DNA of 64,000 nt from Humulus lupulus (GCF_963169125.1 NC_084798.1:104177970-104241969); one strand, 5' to 3'; shown: positions 49,229-61,489, counted from the first letter of the stretch. The notes: generated from the letters alone by a model not told the origin. Made by a program: numbers and translations.

Positions 49229-50118
49229 CGAAGCTCGGGTTAGAGGACTGTGCTTGGGATCGCGGTGCTCAAATAGCTCAGGACATAGGTAAGAAAACAG
49301 CTGTATGCGTAGAGCAGGGCATGACCTAATTTTTTGTATTGCAGGGCGTAGCTCTAGTGTTAGTATTGCACGGCATGGCCCTAATTCCTATTTTAATATG
49401 TGTTTAAATATCTGTGTATATTATACTATGTGCTGCATGTTGTGAGAGAATGCCGAAGGCCGGGAACGGTGAAGGCTGAGAACGACAAGAAGCCGAGTAC
49501 GACAAGGGGTCAGGATCGATGTTGAGCACACTGAGTGCAGGCCGTAGGACAAGACCCTCCTAGGGTGTTGCAGCCACCCTCTCAGTTAAGACTGCAAACC
49601 CAGGACCTGTTAAAGTGCCTGGGATGGCGTTAGCCGCGATGTGTTTAGCCTGTTGGCTGCTTTGTTGTATGCTGTGGATAGTTATGCATATGTTATATGT
49701 TTTGTGTTGAGTTTTCTTTCTGGGCTTTGGCTCACGGGTGCTTTATGGTGAAGGTAAGGGCAAGGGAAAGGTCAACCAACCATGAGAATGAAGAACGTGG
49801 AGCGACGAGTACATGTACGACCTGCCTTGCTGCCACAACTAGGGTTATTTTTTAGATACTGTACTGTAATAGTTGTTTTGTCGCGTAAGTCGGCCATGTG
49901 TATATTTTGATATGTAATGTATTTTCTAAATTGTATTTTGGGATCCCAACTGTAAAACTTTCTAAGATTTCAATGAATAACCAAATGTTTTATACTTAAT
50001 GTCTTTAAACGAGTTTAACTTCAATTTAGTCACACTTTAAACCTAAAACCTCGATTAGCGAGCTAATGTCACATTTTTAACTCACCTAGTAATTGCTCTA
50101 AAGAAGTAGGGCATCACA
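49229..50118 (+). mobile_element. Truncated 3' LTR of element C
   Basis: It matches the 5' LTR from about 37848 onward (CTCGGGTTAGAGGACT, then GCGGTGCTCAAATAGCTC) to the end (GTAGGGCATCACA). It retains TAGGTAAGAAAAC at about 49287-49299, which is mutated in the 5' LTR. Confidence 0.88.
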
Positions 50119-51171
50119 TCAACATATCCTCTAGAATATTAATAGTCCTCTCAGGCTGCCCATCGGTCGGGGGATGAAAAACGATACTGAACTTCAACCT
50201 TGTACCCATAGCTTTCTGCAATCCCTTCCAAAAGTTTGATGTAAACACTGACCCTTGATCATAAATAATTGACTTTGAAACCCCATGAAGTCTCACTATC
50301 TTTCTCACATACAACTCTGCATACTAATCCACCGAGTAGGTGGTCTTAACTGGTAGAAAATGGGCAGACTTAGTGAGCCTGTCCACTATGACCCAAGCAA
50401 AATCATGCTGTTTTGTGGTCCTGGGCATCCTTACCACAAAATACATCACTATGTCTTCCAATTTCCATTTTGGAACATAGAGAGGCTGAAATAGCCTAGC
50501 TGGCCTTTAGTGTTGTGCTTTGACTTGATGACATGTTAAACACCTGGCAACAAACTCAACAACATCTTTCTTCATTCTAGGCCACCAATACAGTGCTTTA
50601 TGGTCTTGGTACATCTTTGTCAATCCTGGATGTAAGGAATAGGGTGTTGCCTCTTTCATAATACTTGCCTTAAGCTCATCATTGTTAGGAACATAGATCA
50701 TATTCTTATATCGCAGCAACCCACCGTTGGGCATCGTGAAATCACCGCTACCACTTTCTTGTACGAAATCTACTTACTTCATTAGGGCTTCATCCACCTT
50801 CTGCCCTCTCTCTAATCTATTCCAATAGGGAGGAATCTAGAGTGAGGTTTGCTAGGCCTCCTGTTACTAACTCAATGTTGACATTTATATTATCTTTCTA
50901 CAGAGGTCTCTCTATTATGCTCAGAGCTAAGATACTCCCATGTCCTCGCCTACTCTACATCTGCCACCACATAGGCCTTGCCTGGGTGGTATAGAATTTT
51001 GCAATCATAGTCCTTTACTAATTCTAACCACCTCTGTTGTCTCATATTCAACTATTTCTGAGTGAAGAAGTGCTTTCGACTTTTGTGGCCGGTGTAAATT
51101 TCACACTTATCCCCATAAAGGTGATGTCTCCATATTTTTTAGTGTGAACATCATTGCTGCTAATTCAAGAT
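50119..51171 (-). pseudogene. Host chromovirus A: end of RNase H, integrase zinc finger and catalytic core
   Basis: On the minus strand, a decayed RNase H end (ELAAMMFTLK at 51171; FTQK...[13 protein letters not shown], then a GKAYVVAD motif) runs to about 50930. The integrase zinc finger (SLHPGLTKMYQDHKALYWW...CLTCHQVK) is at 50734-50507. Core fragments follow (IIYDQGSVFTSNFW with the second Asp; DGQPERTINILEDM with the Glu) at 50314-50124. It continues at 36476 across C. The RT side lies beyond D, right of the window. Confidence 0.86.
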
Positions 51172-51487
51172 TGTTGATGGTGAAATCTCGTCAACGAAAT
51201 TAGGTCAGAAAACTCAAAGGTAAATGTGGCAATCTTTAGATCAAAACTTAGAGTGAACTTATCGAAGGATAAACATAGATGAACAATGGAGTGAAAAATA
51301 TGTATTGCTCAATAGCCTCTGCATACAATGAATTTTCCAACCCCTTTTCAGGTGGAGTTAGAGTTCATTTTATAGTGGGCTCTAATGGTCCTGGGTACAT
51401 GGTGGTCCAGGAGACCAAGCGGTACATAAGTACTCTATCAGGATGGTGGTTTCTGAGGTTGTGGATGTGTATCTAGTACAGGGGCAG

Positions 51488-53761
51488 TGTAATGACCCAA
51501 ATTAAGTGTTTAGGCTTAAGGGCCTGGGGAAGTGTGCCTGGAGGGCATGATGGGATTTTGTGTGTGACTTTAATGAGCTTAATGCATGATTACGATTTAT
51601 TGCACGTTATGTGATTAGTTGATTAATTGAGATGCACGACTATGTGAATTAGTATGCATGTAGACCTGATTGTCTTAGAATGAGCATGATTGTAATCTGG
51701 CCATGTTTGGGCATATCTGTGATAATTGTACTATGTGAATTGTGCCATGTGAGTGTAATGTTTTATCAGGATGCACGCATCGAGACGGTCCTAGTGAGCC
51801 AGTTAGTCTAAAAGTCACAACGGGATGTTGTACCTGGCTCGGAAGGAGCCTAGGGGTACTTCGGGAATCTTATAAGTTGAGTTGAGAACGAGTGATTAGT
51901 TATTGGGTAACTTGGGTAACCATTTGTAACTGTGGTGGGTAACAAGTTTTAAGATAGAAAGTGATAGAATTGAAATAGAAGTGTAAAGACTTAAGTGCCC
52001 TTGAAGGTTTAGTTAGGAAAGATTATTAAGAAGGGGTAAAATGGTCTTTTGGCAAGGGTAATAGAAAAAAGGCAGCTGGGATATAGGGGGGCACGGTTTG
52101 GGGTATTGGGCATTTGAGTGTCTTGATAAAATTAGAAGAGAAGGAAAAGAAGAGGAGAGAAAAGCTAGGGCAAGCAAGAAGAAGAAGAAGAAGAGAAGGA
52201 GAAGTGGGAGTCTAGGAGGGGATCAAGGACTTGTGTGGATTCTTCATTTGAGGTAAAGGTTTTATACATATCTAAGTATGGATTTTGTTTTGATTTAAGG
52301 AATTTAATTGCCTAAGCTAAACATTGTTGGGTTTTGGGGTTAGTTGCTGAAATTTGAAATCATAGGAGTGGATCTTGGGTGTGTTGATGTTTTGAATTGA
52401 TTCTAGTGTTTATAGGGTGTTAGATTGTTCATATAAAGTTTGGAATTGAGTTTTGTGGTTGAGATATGTGTTTGGGATGGTTTAAGGTGAGGATTAGAGA
52501 GTAAAATGGTGGGTTTTTCTGGGTTCGAAGGGTCGAGCCGCGGCATGGTTCTTGGTGAGCCGCGGCCCTTCGAAGAAGTTGTATGCTGATGGAGAAGGGC
52601 GGGCCGCGGCATGGCCCAAGCAATGCCGCGGCCCTTACCTGTTTTTGGGCCTTTGAGGGTTCTGTTTGGGGGCTATGCCGCGGCATGGGTGGCCTATGCC
52701 GCGGCGCTTAAGGGATTTTGGGATTTTAGGATTTTAGGCTTGGGAATTTAACCTAGGGTGCTCGGGGTTGAGTCTTTTCCCATGTTTGGTGAATTTCAAC
52801 GTTCCGATTACTAGAACTTGGCCTGGAGGCTCATTTAAGGTTGTTAAAAGTGTCTTTTGTGTGTTGTGACTAGGATTTTGGGAGAGGCTCGTGCTTGTGG
52901 ACCGTGCTCGTGACCGTGGTACTTTGGAAAGCACGGGATACAGGTAAGAAAACCGTAACACCCGAGTTTAGGGCATGGCCCCACTGTGTGATTGTAGGGC
53001 ATGGCCCCAGATTGTATTACGTGCAAATGCTTAACCTTAAATGAACCGTGATGTGTGTGAATGTTTATTTTGGATGTACTATATGTGTGATTATGATGAA
53101 ACGAACGGCAAAGGCCGGGTACGGCGTAGGCCGGGGCGGCCGTGGGGCCGAAAGTAACACACAGCACATGGGATGCTTATATTCAGGGTGGGACCCAAGG
53201 GATACATGAGTTATCCTCGCGGTGAGAACAGAAACTCCAGGCTTTGGTAAGGCCTTGGGAGCGGCATGGCCGTACTTGTTTATTATGATGGTTTTCCTTT
53301 GTGTCAGTGAATTATTGCCAGCTATTTGTTTTGCATATGTTATGTGTTATTTGGGTTTTCTTGCTGGGCTTCGGCTCATGGGTGCTCCGTGTGGCAGGTA
53401 AAAGCAAGGAGTCAGTCAACCGGCCATGAGTATGGAGAGCGTGGGGGCGGCGCGTACATGTTCGGCCTGCCCGACTGCTTTGGTTGGGGGCATTTTGTAT
53501 ATGGCTGTATTTAACCATTCTTTTGATAGCTGATCAAGTGTAAATCTATTTTTGTGTTGTAAACATTTTGTAAACCTTATTTTGGGATCCCAGATGTTTT
53601 ATACTTAACGTTTTCAATGAAGTTGACCATTTTAAAAGAATACAGCCTTAAACTCTGGTTTAATCACACTTTTGGTTTTAGAAACCACTTTGAGTCAATT
53701 AAATGCACAATTTATGTTTTAAACTCACTTAGTAACGGCTCTAAGGTAGTAGGGCGTTACA
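51488..53761 (+). mobile_element. 5' LTR of element E
   Basis: TGTAATGACCC...GCGTTACA. Downstream of a GAA-rich stretch (about 52185-52205) is a donor-like TTTGAG|GTAAAGG near 52252. A second one, ACAG|GTAAGAAAAC, is at 52944. Six CCGCGG palindromes lie at 52535-52710. Confidence 0.96.
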
Positions 53762-53764
53762 ACT

Positions 53765-53776
53765 TGGTATCAGAGC
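53765..53776 (+). other. Primer binding site of element E
   Basis: TGGTATCAGAGC, a perfect complement of the initiator-Met tRNA 3' end, 3 bp after the LTR. Confidence 0.93.
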
Positions 53777-54053
53777 GAGCCAAGGTTTATTGGTTCTGGA
53801 GATCGACCGAACATGTACGCACGCTGCCATTGAAAAGCTCGACTCAGGGTAGTTTGGTATGATCGGTTGATATATTCATGAATATGTGTTTAATGCTTTG
53901 TGTGCCTGCCTAAATTATTATGAGCATGATCATTGAAATAACATATGCATGATGCCAGGGCAAGGCCCGTTGTATGCTGCATGATATTTGTATGTCACTT
54001 TGGTCGATTGATCTTGGTTGTTGTTGAGATTGAGAGGTGGAAATTGGACCTTG

Positions 54054-54089
54054 TTATCATGCCTAATGAGCGGTGTCATTGATTGCAGG
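54054..54089 (+). promoter_or_regulatory. Branch-point and acceptor-like site just before gag of E
   Basis: GCCTAATGA (near 54061) resembles a plant branch point. ATTGATTGCAG ends at about 54088, 14 bp before the gag ATG. Comparable blocks precede gag in G (minus, near 17530) and F (minus, near 44925). A splice from the LTR donors would remove the primer site. This is inference from sequence only. Confidence 0.4.
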
Positions 54090-54101
54090 CATTTAGTTGC
54101 A

Positions 54102-57100
54102 ATGCCTCGCCAATCATCGAGACTCCGCGGCATTCAAGCCGAGGATGATAACCAGGGGCAGGACCCTCCACCTGCTCCTCAGAACTGGCAACAGATTTTA
54201 GCTGAGATGGAGGCTAGGTTGAAGAAAACAGAGGATGAGCTTAGTCAGTACAGGCAACCAGCTCCTCCACCGGCCACTATGATACCACCACCGCCTAGTG
54301 TGGTACCGGCTCCGGTTCAACCTGTGACTGGGAACAGGTTGGAACCTCTATATGAAAGATTCAGAAAACAACAACCTCCTACCTTTGAGGGGGGAGCAGA
54401 CCCAGTGCAGGCTGAGCAGTGGATGAGTACAATGTCGGTAATCCTGGACTTCATGAGGGTTGAAGGAAGGGATAGGGTTGATTGTGCCAGTTATATGCTT
54501 AGACATGATGCACGAATATGGTGGGAGGTAGTAGGGCAGCGAAGGGATACTGCTATTATGACCTGGGAGGAATTCAAGAGCATTTTCAACGAGAAATACT
54601 ATAGCGTAGCCGTTCGAGCGGCGAAGGCGGATGAGTTCAACAGTCTGACTCAGGGCAGGTTATCTGTCACTGAGTACGCCTTGGTATTTGATAGATTGGC
54701 GAAGTTTGCGCCAGAGCTTGTGCCGACTGATACGGCCAGAAGGGACAGATTTGTACGGGGATTAGGTGCAATGATCGCCCGTGACGTGAGTATTACAATG
54801 GCTCCAGAGACTACCTATGCGCAAGTGGTAGACAAGGCCCTCACTGCTGAGAGGGCTGAGGATCAGATCTGGAAGGATAACGCTGCTAGGCGTGATACCA
54901 GGAGGGTAGTGCCTTCTTCTTCTGGGCCTAGTCGGGGCAGCGGCCCCAGTGAGCAGAAGAGGAGAGTACCAGACTCATTTACTCCCTATGGTTCTGACAG
55001 GAGGGTTCGCGGTTCTGTGGGTGGCCGCCAGGGCGGTAATGAAAACTGGAGGAGTTATCCATGGTGTCCTCGATGCAGGCGACGGCATCAGGGCGAGTGC
55101 CGATCCGTCTCTGGAGCGGGTGCCGGCATCAGGGCATGTTTTGTTTGTGGAAGCACCAGTCACTTGAAGAAAGATTGCCCGCAGGCTAAGAAGGAGGAGC
55201 CTAGGCAGGGAGACAGCCTCGCACCTGCTAGGGTCTTCACCTTGACTCAGACTGAGGCAGAGGCCAGTCCATCAGTGGTCACAGGTCAGATTTTTAGCGC
55301 TGGATCCTTGTTTACTGCATTGATTGATTCTGGTGATACGCACTCATTTGTTTCTGCTAGGGTGATTGATCAGCTGTGTAGACCTAGTATTTTGTATGCT
55401 AGGGGTTTTCAGACTATATTTCCTACAGGAGAGCTGGTAGTCTCTTGGAGATGGGTTAGAGCCTTACCAGTAGTGGTAGACGGTAGAGAATTGTTTGTTG
55501 ACCTGATTGAACTAGATATGGACGATTTTGACATAATACTAGGGATGGATTGGTTGACGCGGTATGGAGCAACAATTGATTGTAGGCGACGAATGGTGAC
55601 CTTTGAACCGGAGGGCGAGGCACCCTTTGTGTTCGTGGGAACGGTGGATGGACCGCGGGTACCTGTGATCTCGGCACTAAAGGCTAGAGACCTGATGCAA
55701 GAGGGTTGCATAGGATTCCTAGCAAGTATAGTGGATTCCTCTAAGGTGGCGGCAGTGGGACCGAATGAAACCAGAGTCGTCTGCGAGTTTTCAGACTTGT
55801 TTCCAGCGGATCTACCGGGGTTGCCGCCACAGCGGGAGATTGAGTTCGTCATAGAGTTGGCTCCGGGAGCAGAGCCAGTTTCCAAGGCACCTTACAAAAT
55901 GGCTCCAGCAGAATTAAAGGAGTTGAAGATTCAGCTACAGGAACTACTTGATTTGGGGTTTGTCAGACCGAGTTTCTCGCCGTGGGGTGCTCCAGTTTTA
56001 TTTGTTAAGAAAAAGGATGGATCGCTCAGGATGTGCATCGATTACAGGGAGTTGAATAAGTTGACCATCAAGAACAAGTATCCATTGCCTAGGATCGACG
56101 ATTTATTTGATCAGCTTCAAGGGAGTACAGTGTTTTCGAAGATTAATCTCCGATCAGGCTACTATCAGTTGAGGATCAGAGAAGAGGACATACGAAAGAC
56201 TGCATTTCGGACACGGTATGGGCATTATGAATTTCTGGTTATGTCCTTTGGATTAACCAATGCCCCAGCGGCATTTATGGATTTGATGAACATAATTTTT
56301 AAGGATTGCTTGGATAAGTTCGTGATTGTGTTTATTGATGATATCCTAGTATACTCCCAGTCAGAGTCAGAGCATCAGCATTATCTGCGCCTGGTGTTGC
56401 ATCGGTTAAGAGAGCATAAGTTATATGCTAAGTTTAGCAAATGCGAGTTCTGGTTATCACAAGTTTCATTTCTAGGCCACATTATCAGTAAGGATGGGTT
56501 ACTAGTCGACCCAAGCAAGACGGAAGCAGTAAGAGATTGGCCTAGACCCAGCAATGTTCCTGAAGTTAGAAGTTTCCTTGGACTAGCAGGTTACTACTGG
56601 CGGTTTGTAGAGGGGTTCTCCAGAATTGCTACTCCGTTGACAGAATTGACAAGGAAGAAGACCAAGTTTGTGTGGACAGATCGATGCGAGAATAGCTTCA
56701 AAGAGCTGAAGCGGCGGTTGATTACTGCACCAGTGCTGAGCCTGCCAACAGATAATGAGAAGTTTGTGGTCTACTGTGACGCTTCCAGACAGGGTCTGGG
56801 ATGTGTGTTGATGCAGGCTGGGAAAGTGATAGCGTACGCATCAAGGCAATTAAAGGAGTACGAGCAGAGGTATCCCACGCATGACCTGGAATTAGCTGCA
56901 ATGGTATTCGCACTTAAGGTTTGGAGACACTATCTGTATGGAGAGAGGTGCGAGATATACACTGATCACAAGAGTCTAAAGTATTTCTTTACCCAGAAGG
57001 ACTTGAATATGCGCCAGAGACGGTGGCTAGAGCTGGTAAAGGATTACGATTATGATATCTTATACCATCCTGGGAAGGCTAATGTGGTGGCTGATGCATT

Positions 57101-57140
57101 GAGCCGGAGGGGCCCAGGACAGTTGTATAGTTCGAGGTAG
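54102..57140 (+). pseudogene. Element E gag-protease-RT-RNase H polyprotein, ended by a nonsense codon
   Basis: The start at 54102 ([10 protein letters not shown]) is preferred over an upstream in-frame ATG at 54018 because C's gag starts at the same place. The order is: capsid domain (about 54410-54790), CCHC knuckle [14 protein letters not shown] (55137-55178), protease motif DSGDTHSF (Asp at 55326), RT with [13 protein letters not shown] and FIDD (about 56332-56346), and RNase H with [20 protein letters not shown] and VVADALS (56760-57110). RT motif A reads [10 protein letters not shown]: the catalytic Asp is Asn (AAT at 56145). The TAG at 57138 stands where related copies have CAG, and the frame continues beyond it. 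Confidence 0.95.
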
Positions 57141-58655
57141 ATATCTGACAGACTAGCAGGAGAGATGACCAGAGCAGGTATAGAGCTAGTGGTTGGTAGG
57201 TTAGCCAACATTACTCTTCAGTCAACGCTCCTCGAGAGGATTAAGGAAGCACAGGGAAAGGACCCCCAGTTAGTTGAACGTAGAGAGAATGTCCTATCGG
57301 GAGCAGCTAAGGACTTCTCTATTTCTGAGATGGGTTTGTTGAAGTACAAAGGACGGATTTGTGTTCCGATTGATCCAGACACTCGGCGAGAGATTCTGGA
57401 CGAGTCTCATACCACTCCCTACTCTTTACACCCAGGTTCTACGAAGATGTACCATGACCTGAAGGTTTTGTATTGGTGGTCAGGCATGAAGAGGGACGTG
57501 GTGGATTATGTGGCTAGATGCCTAACCTGTCAGCAGATTAAGGCAGAACACCAGAGGCCAGCAGGATTATTACAGCCTCTTGGGATTCCCGAGTGGAAAT
57601 GGGAAGATATTGCCATGGACTTTGTGGTAGGATTGCCAAAGACCGTGGGTCAGCATGACTCGGTATGGGTGATTGTGGACAGGTATACGAAGTCCGCCCA
57701 CTTCTTACCTGTGAAGACGACTTATACTGTGGAGCAGTATGCAGAGCTTTCTGTTAAGGAGATTGTTCGACTTCATGGGGCTCCGAGGTCGATAGTATTC
57801 GACAGAGACCCCACTTTCACTTCCAAGTTTTGGAAGAGCCTGCAGAAGGCTATGGGCACGCAGCTTCGGTTTAGTACCGCTTATCATCCTCAGACAGATG
57901 GACAGTCTGAGAGGACAATTCAGATACTGGAGGACATGTTACGAGCTTGTGTGTTGGATTTTGAGGGATCTTGGAGTAGGTATCTCCCTCTGATTGAGTT
58001 CTCGTACAACAATAGTTATCAGGCGACAATCGGTGTGGCTCCGTATGAGATGCTGTATGGAAGAAAGTGCAGATCGCCGATTCACTGGGATGAGGCAGGT
58101 GAGAGAAGGTATTTAGGTCCTGAAATGGTTCAGAGGACCAATGAGGCACTTGAGAAGATTAGAGCTCGTATGCTCGCCTCCCAGAGTCGCCAGAAGAGTT
58201 ATTCAGATCAGAAACACAGAAGCGTGGAATTCCAGGTTGGGGATCATGTTTTCCTCAGGGTTTCACCCCTGAGAGGAGTAAAACGATTTGGCGTTCGGGG
58301 CAAGCTGAGTCCCAGGTTTGTTGGTCCATTTGAGGTTCTAGAACGAATTGGGGAGGTGGCTTACAGGTTAGCAATGCCTCCAGCTTTATCAGGAGTTCAT
58401 GACGTGTTTCATGTATCCATGCTCCAGAAGTATGTTTCGGACACTACTCATGTGTTGAGCTATGAGAACTTGGAGTTGGATCGGGACTTATCATATGAAG
58501 AAAAGCCTGTTCAGATCCTTGATAGGAAGGACAAGGTCTTGAGGAGCAAGACCATCGCCTTGGTCAAAGTATTGTGGAGGAACAGCAAGGTCGAAGAGGC
58601 GACGTGGGAACTGGAATCAGATATGCGGGAGCGGTATCCCGAGTTGTTCAGGTAA
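57141..58655 (+). pseudogene. Element E integrase with C-terminal chromodomain (same frame, after the stop)
   Basis: This continues the gag-pol frame after the TAG at 57138; the first ATG is at 57165. It has an HHCC zinc finger (HPGSTKMYHDLKVLYWW...CLTCQQIK, about 57420-57540). The catalytic triad is Asp 57618, Asp 57801 and Glu 57909, giving D-x60-D-x35-E. A GPF-like module (SPRFVGPFEVLERIG) is near 58310. A chromodomain (VKVLWRNSKVEEATWELE) runs to the stop at 58653-58655. No defect is seen in this part. The chromodomain places it in the Tekay/Del chromoviruses. Confidence 0.95.
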
Positions 58656-58677
58656 ATTTCGAGGACGAAATTCTCAT

Positions 58678-58690
58678 GAGAAGGGGATAG
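58678..58690 (+). other. Polypurine tract of element E
   Basis: GAGAAGGGGATAG lies directly before the 3' LTR (58692). The same tract, decayed, precedes the 3' LTR of G. Confidence 0.88.
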
Positions 58691-58691
58691 T

Positions 58692-60965
58692 TGTAACGAC
58701 CCAAATTCAGTGTTTAGGCTTCAGGGCCTGGGGAAGTGTGCCTGGAGGGCATGATGGGATTTTGTGTGTGACTTTAATGAGCTTAATGCATGATTATGAT
58801 TTATTGCACGTTATGTGATTAGTTGATTAATTGAGATGCACGACTATGTGAATTAGTATGCATGTAGACCTGATTGTCTTAGAATGAGCATGATTGTAAT
58901 CTGGCCATGTTTGGGCATATCTGTGATAATTGTACTATGTGAATTGTGCCATGTGAGTGTAATGTTTTATCAGGATGCACGCATCGAGACGGTCCTAGTG
59001 AGCCAGTTAGTCTAAAAGTCACAACGGGATGTTGTACCTGGCTCGGGAGGAGCCTATGGGTACTTTGGGAATCTTATAAGTTGAGTTGAGAACGAGTGAT
59101 TAGTTATTGGGTAACTTGGGTAACCATTTGTAACTGTGGTGGGTAACAAGTTTTAAGATAGAAAGTGATAGAATTGAAATAGAAGTGTAAAGACTTAAGT
59201 GCCCTTGAAGGTTTAGTTAGGAAAGATTATTAAGAAGGGGTAAAATGGTCTTTTGGCAAGGGTAATAGAAAAAAGGCAGCTGGGATATAGGGGGGCACGG
59301 TTTGGGGTATTGGGCATTTGAGTGTCTTGATAAAATTAGAAGAGAAGGAAAAGAAGAGGAGAGAAAAGCTAGGGCAAGCAAGAAGAAGAAGAAGAAGAGA
59401 AGGAGAAGTGGGAGTCTAGGAGGGGATCAAGGACTTGTGTGGATTCTTCATTTGAGGTAAAGGTTTTATACATATCTAAGTATGGATTTTGTTTTGATTT
59501 AAGGAATTTAAATGCCTAAGCTAAACATTGTTGGGTTTTGGGGTTAGTTGCTGAAATTTGAAATCATAGGAGTGGATCTTGGGTGTGTTGATGTTTTGAA
59601 TTGATTCTAGTGTTTATAGGGTGTTAGATTGTTCATATAAAGTTTGGAATTGAGTTTTGTGGTTGAGATATGTGTTTGGGATGGTTTAAGGTGAGGATTA
59701 GAGAGTAAAATGGTGGGTTTTTCTGGGTTCGAAGGGTCGAGCCGCGGCATGGTTCTTGGTGAGCCGCGGCCCTTCGAAGAAGTTGTATGCTGATGGAGAA
59801 GGGCGGGCCGCGGCATGGCCCAAGCAATGCCGCGGCCCTTACCTGTTTTTGGGCCTTTGAGGGTTCTGTTTGGGGGCTATGCCGCGGCATGGGTGGCCTA
59901 TGCTGCGGCGCTTAAGGGATTTTGGGATTTTAGGATTTTAGGCTTGGGAATTTAACCTAGGGTGCTCGGGGTTGAGTCTTTTACCATGTTTGGTGAATTT
60001 CAACGTTCTGAGTACTAGAACTTGGCCTGGAGGCTCATTTAAGGTTGTTAAAAGTGTCTTTTGTGTGTTGTGACTAGGATTTTGGGAGAGGCTCGTGCTT
60101 GTGGACCGTGCTCGTGACCGTGGTACTTTGGAAAGCACGGGATACAGGTAAGAAAATCGTAACACCCGAGTTTAGGGCATGGCCCCACTGTGTGATTGTA
60201 GGGCATGGCCCCAGATTGTATTACGTGCAAATGCTTAACCTTAAATGAACCGTGATGTGTGTGAATGTTTATTTTGGATGTACTATATGTGTGATTATGA
60301 TGAAACGAACGGCAAAGGCCGGGTACGGCGTAGGCCGGGGCGGCCGTGGGGCCGAAAGTAACACACAGCACATGGGATGCTTATATTCAGGGTGGGACCC
60401 AAGGGATACATGAGTTATCCTCGCGGTGAGAACCGAAACTCCAGGCTTTGGTAAGGCCTTGGGAGCGGCATGGCCGTACTTGTTTATTATGATGGTTTTC
60501 CTTTGTGTCAGTGAATTATTGCCAGCTATTTGTTTTGCATATGTTATGTGTTATTTGGGTTTTCTTGCTGGGCTTCGGCTCACGGGTGCTCCGTGTGGCA
60601 GGTAAAAGCAAGGAGTCAGTCAACCGGCCATGAGTATGGAGAGCGTGGGGGCGGCGCGTACATGTTCGGCCTGCCCGACTGCTTTGGTTGGGGGCATTTT
60701 GTATATGGCTGTATTTAACCATTCTTTTGATAGCTGATCAAGTGTAAATCTATTTTTGTGTTGTAAACATTTTGTAAACCTTATTTTGGGATCCCAGATG
60801 TTTTATACTTAACGTTTTCAATGAAGTTGACCATTTTAAAAGAATACAGCCATAAACTCTGGTTTAATCACACTTTTGGTTTTAGAAACCACTTTGAGTC
60901 AATTAAATGCACAATTTCTGTTTTAAACTCACTTAGTAACGGCTCTAAGGTAGTAGGGCGTTACA
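58692..60965 (+). mobile_element. 3' LTR of element E
   Basis: 2274 bp, colinear with 51488-53761. The differences seen are substitutions only, several of them C/T changes. The donor-like GGTAAGAAAAT is at about 60147, and the CCGCGG cluster (five intact copies) is at 59739-59912. Confidence 0.96.
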
Positions 60966-61489
60966 GGCAGGCGTCAGGAGGATGTCTCCACTACTTGTCC
61001 ATACCCATGTCAGAGGAGTGGTGACAGACATAGTGGCGCAGGTGGTAGTGGTGTCGACTCTGACTCCTGGCCGTAGACGTACGGGCCATAACTCCTATCC
61101 CAGCATTCCCACTCCCCCACTGGTACGGGTGTCCGTACTTTGACATACAAGGTCTTAAGGGCCGTACCCAGTACTAGATCGTACAAGTATGTTCGATGTG
61201 ACTTGTACCCGAACCTCTAAGCATTGGAGTCTCAAGGTATAGGGCATGGGACACTTGGTGCATGTAATGGTCGTGGCGTGAGGCGAGGCACTCGGGCCCT
61301 TGGCACGAGATGCCTGAAGCACCCCGAGGTCGCCCACGAGCATAGGTGATAGGCATGTGGCCCCGACAGATGTCTAAGGGTGCATGGCGAGATGCCTTCC
61401 TCGCGAGCCCCTTACTGGCGCGGCTCCCTTGACGCATGGCCTCATTCACGTGGCCACCTGGTGGCGTGGCTCCCATGCCACTCAGACTT

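Larger units (their letters stand above)
36482..50118 (+). mobile_element. Element C: internally deleted chromovirus, interrupted by F
   Basis: TSD TCAAC (36477-36481 and 50119-50123). It has a 5' LTR (36482-37954 and 47588-48333), a primer site, part of gag, then a jump into the middle of the 3' LTR. Protease, pol and the first half of the 3' LTR are lost. The LTR starts TATAGCATCCC, a decayed TGTAACGACCC. The family is related to E and S1/S2. Confidence 0.9.
51488..60965 (+). mobile_element. Element E: structurally complete, young Tekay/Del-type chromovirus
   Basis: 9478 bp, TSD GGCAG (51483-51487 and 60966-60970). The two LTRs are of equal length (2274 bp) with about 17 substitutions noticed by eye. 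It has a perfect primer site, a polypurine tract, and one gag-pol frame with a single stop at 57138-57140. It is the youngest element in the window. It should need a helper, because RT motif A has lost its catalytic Asp. Confidence 0.97.
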
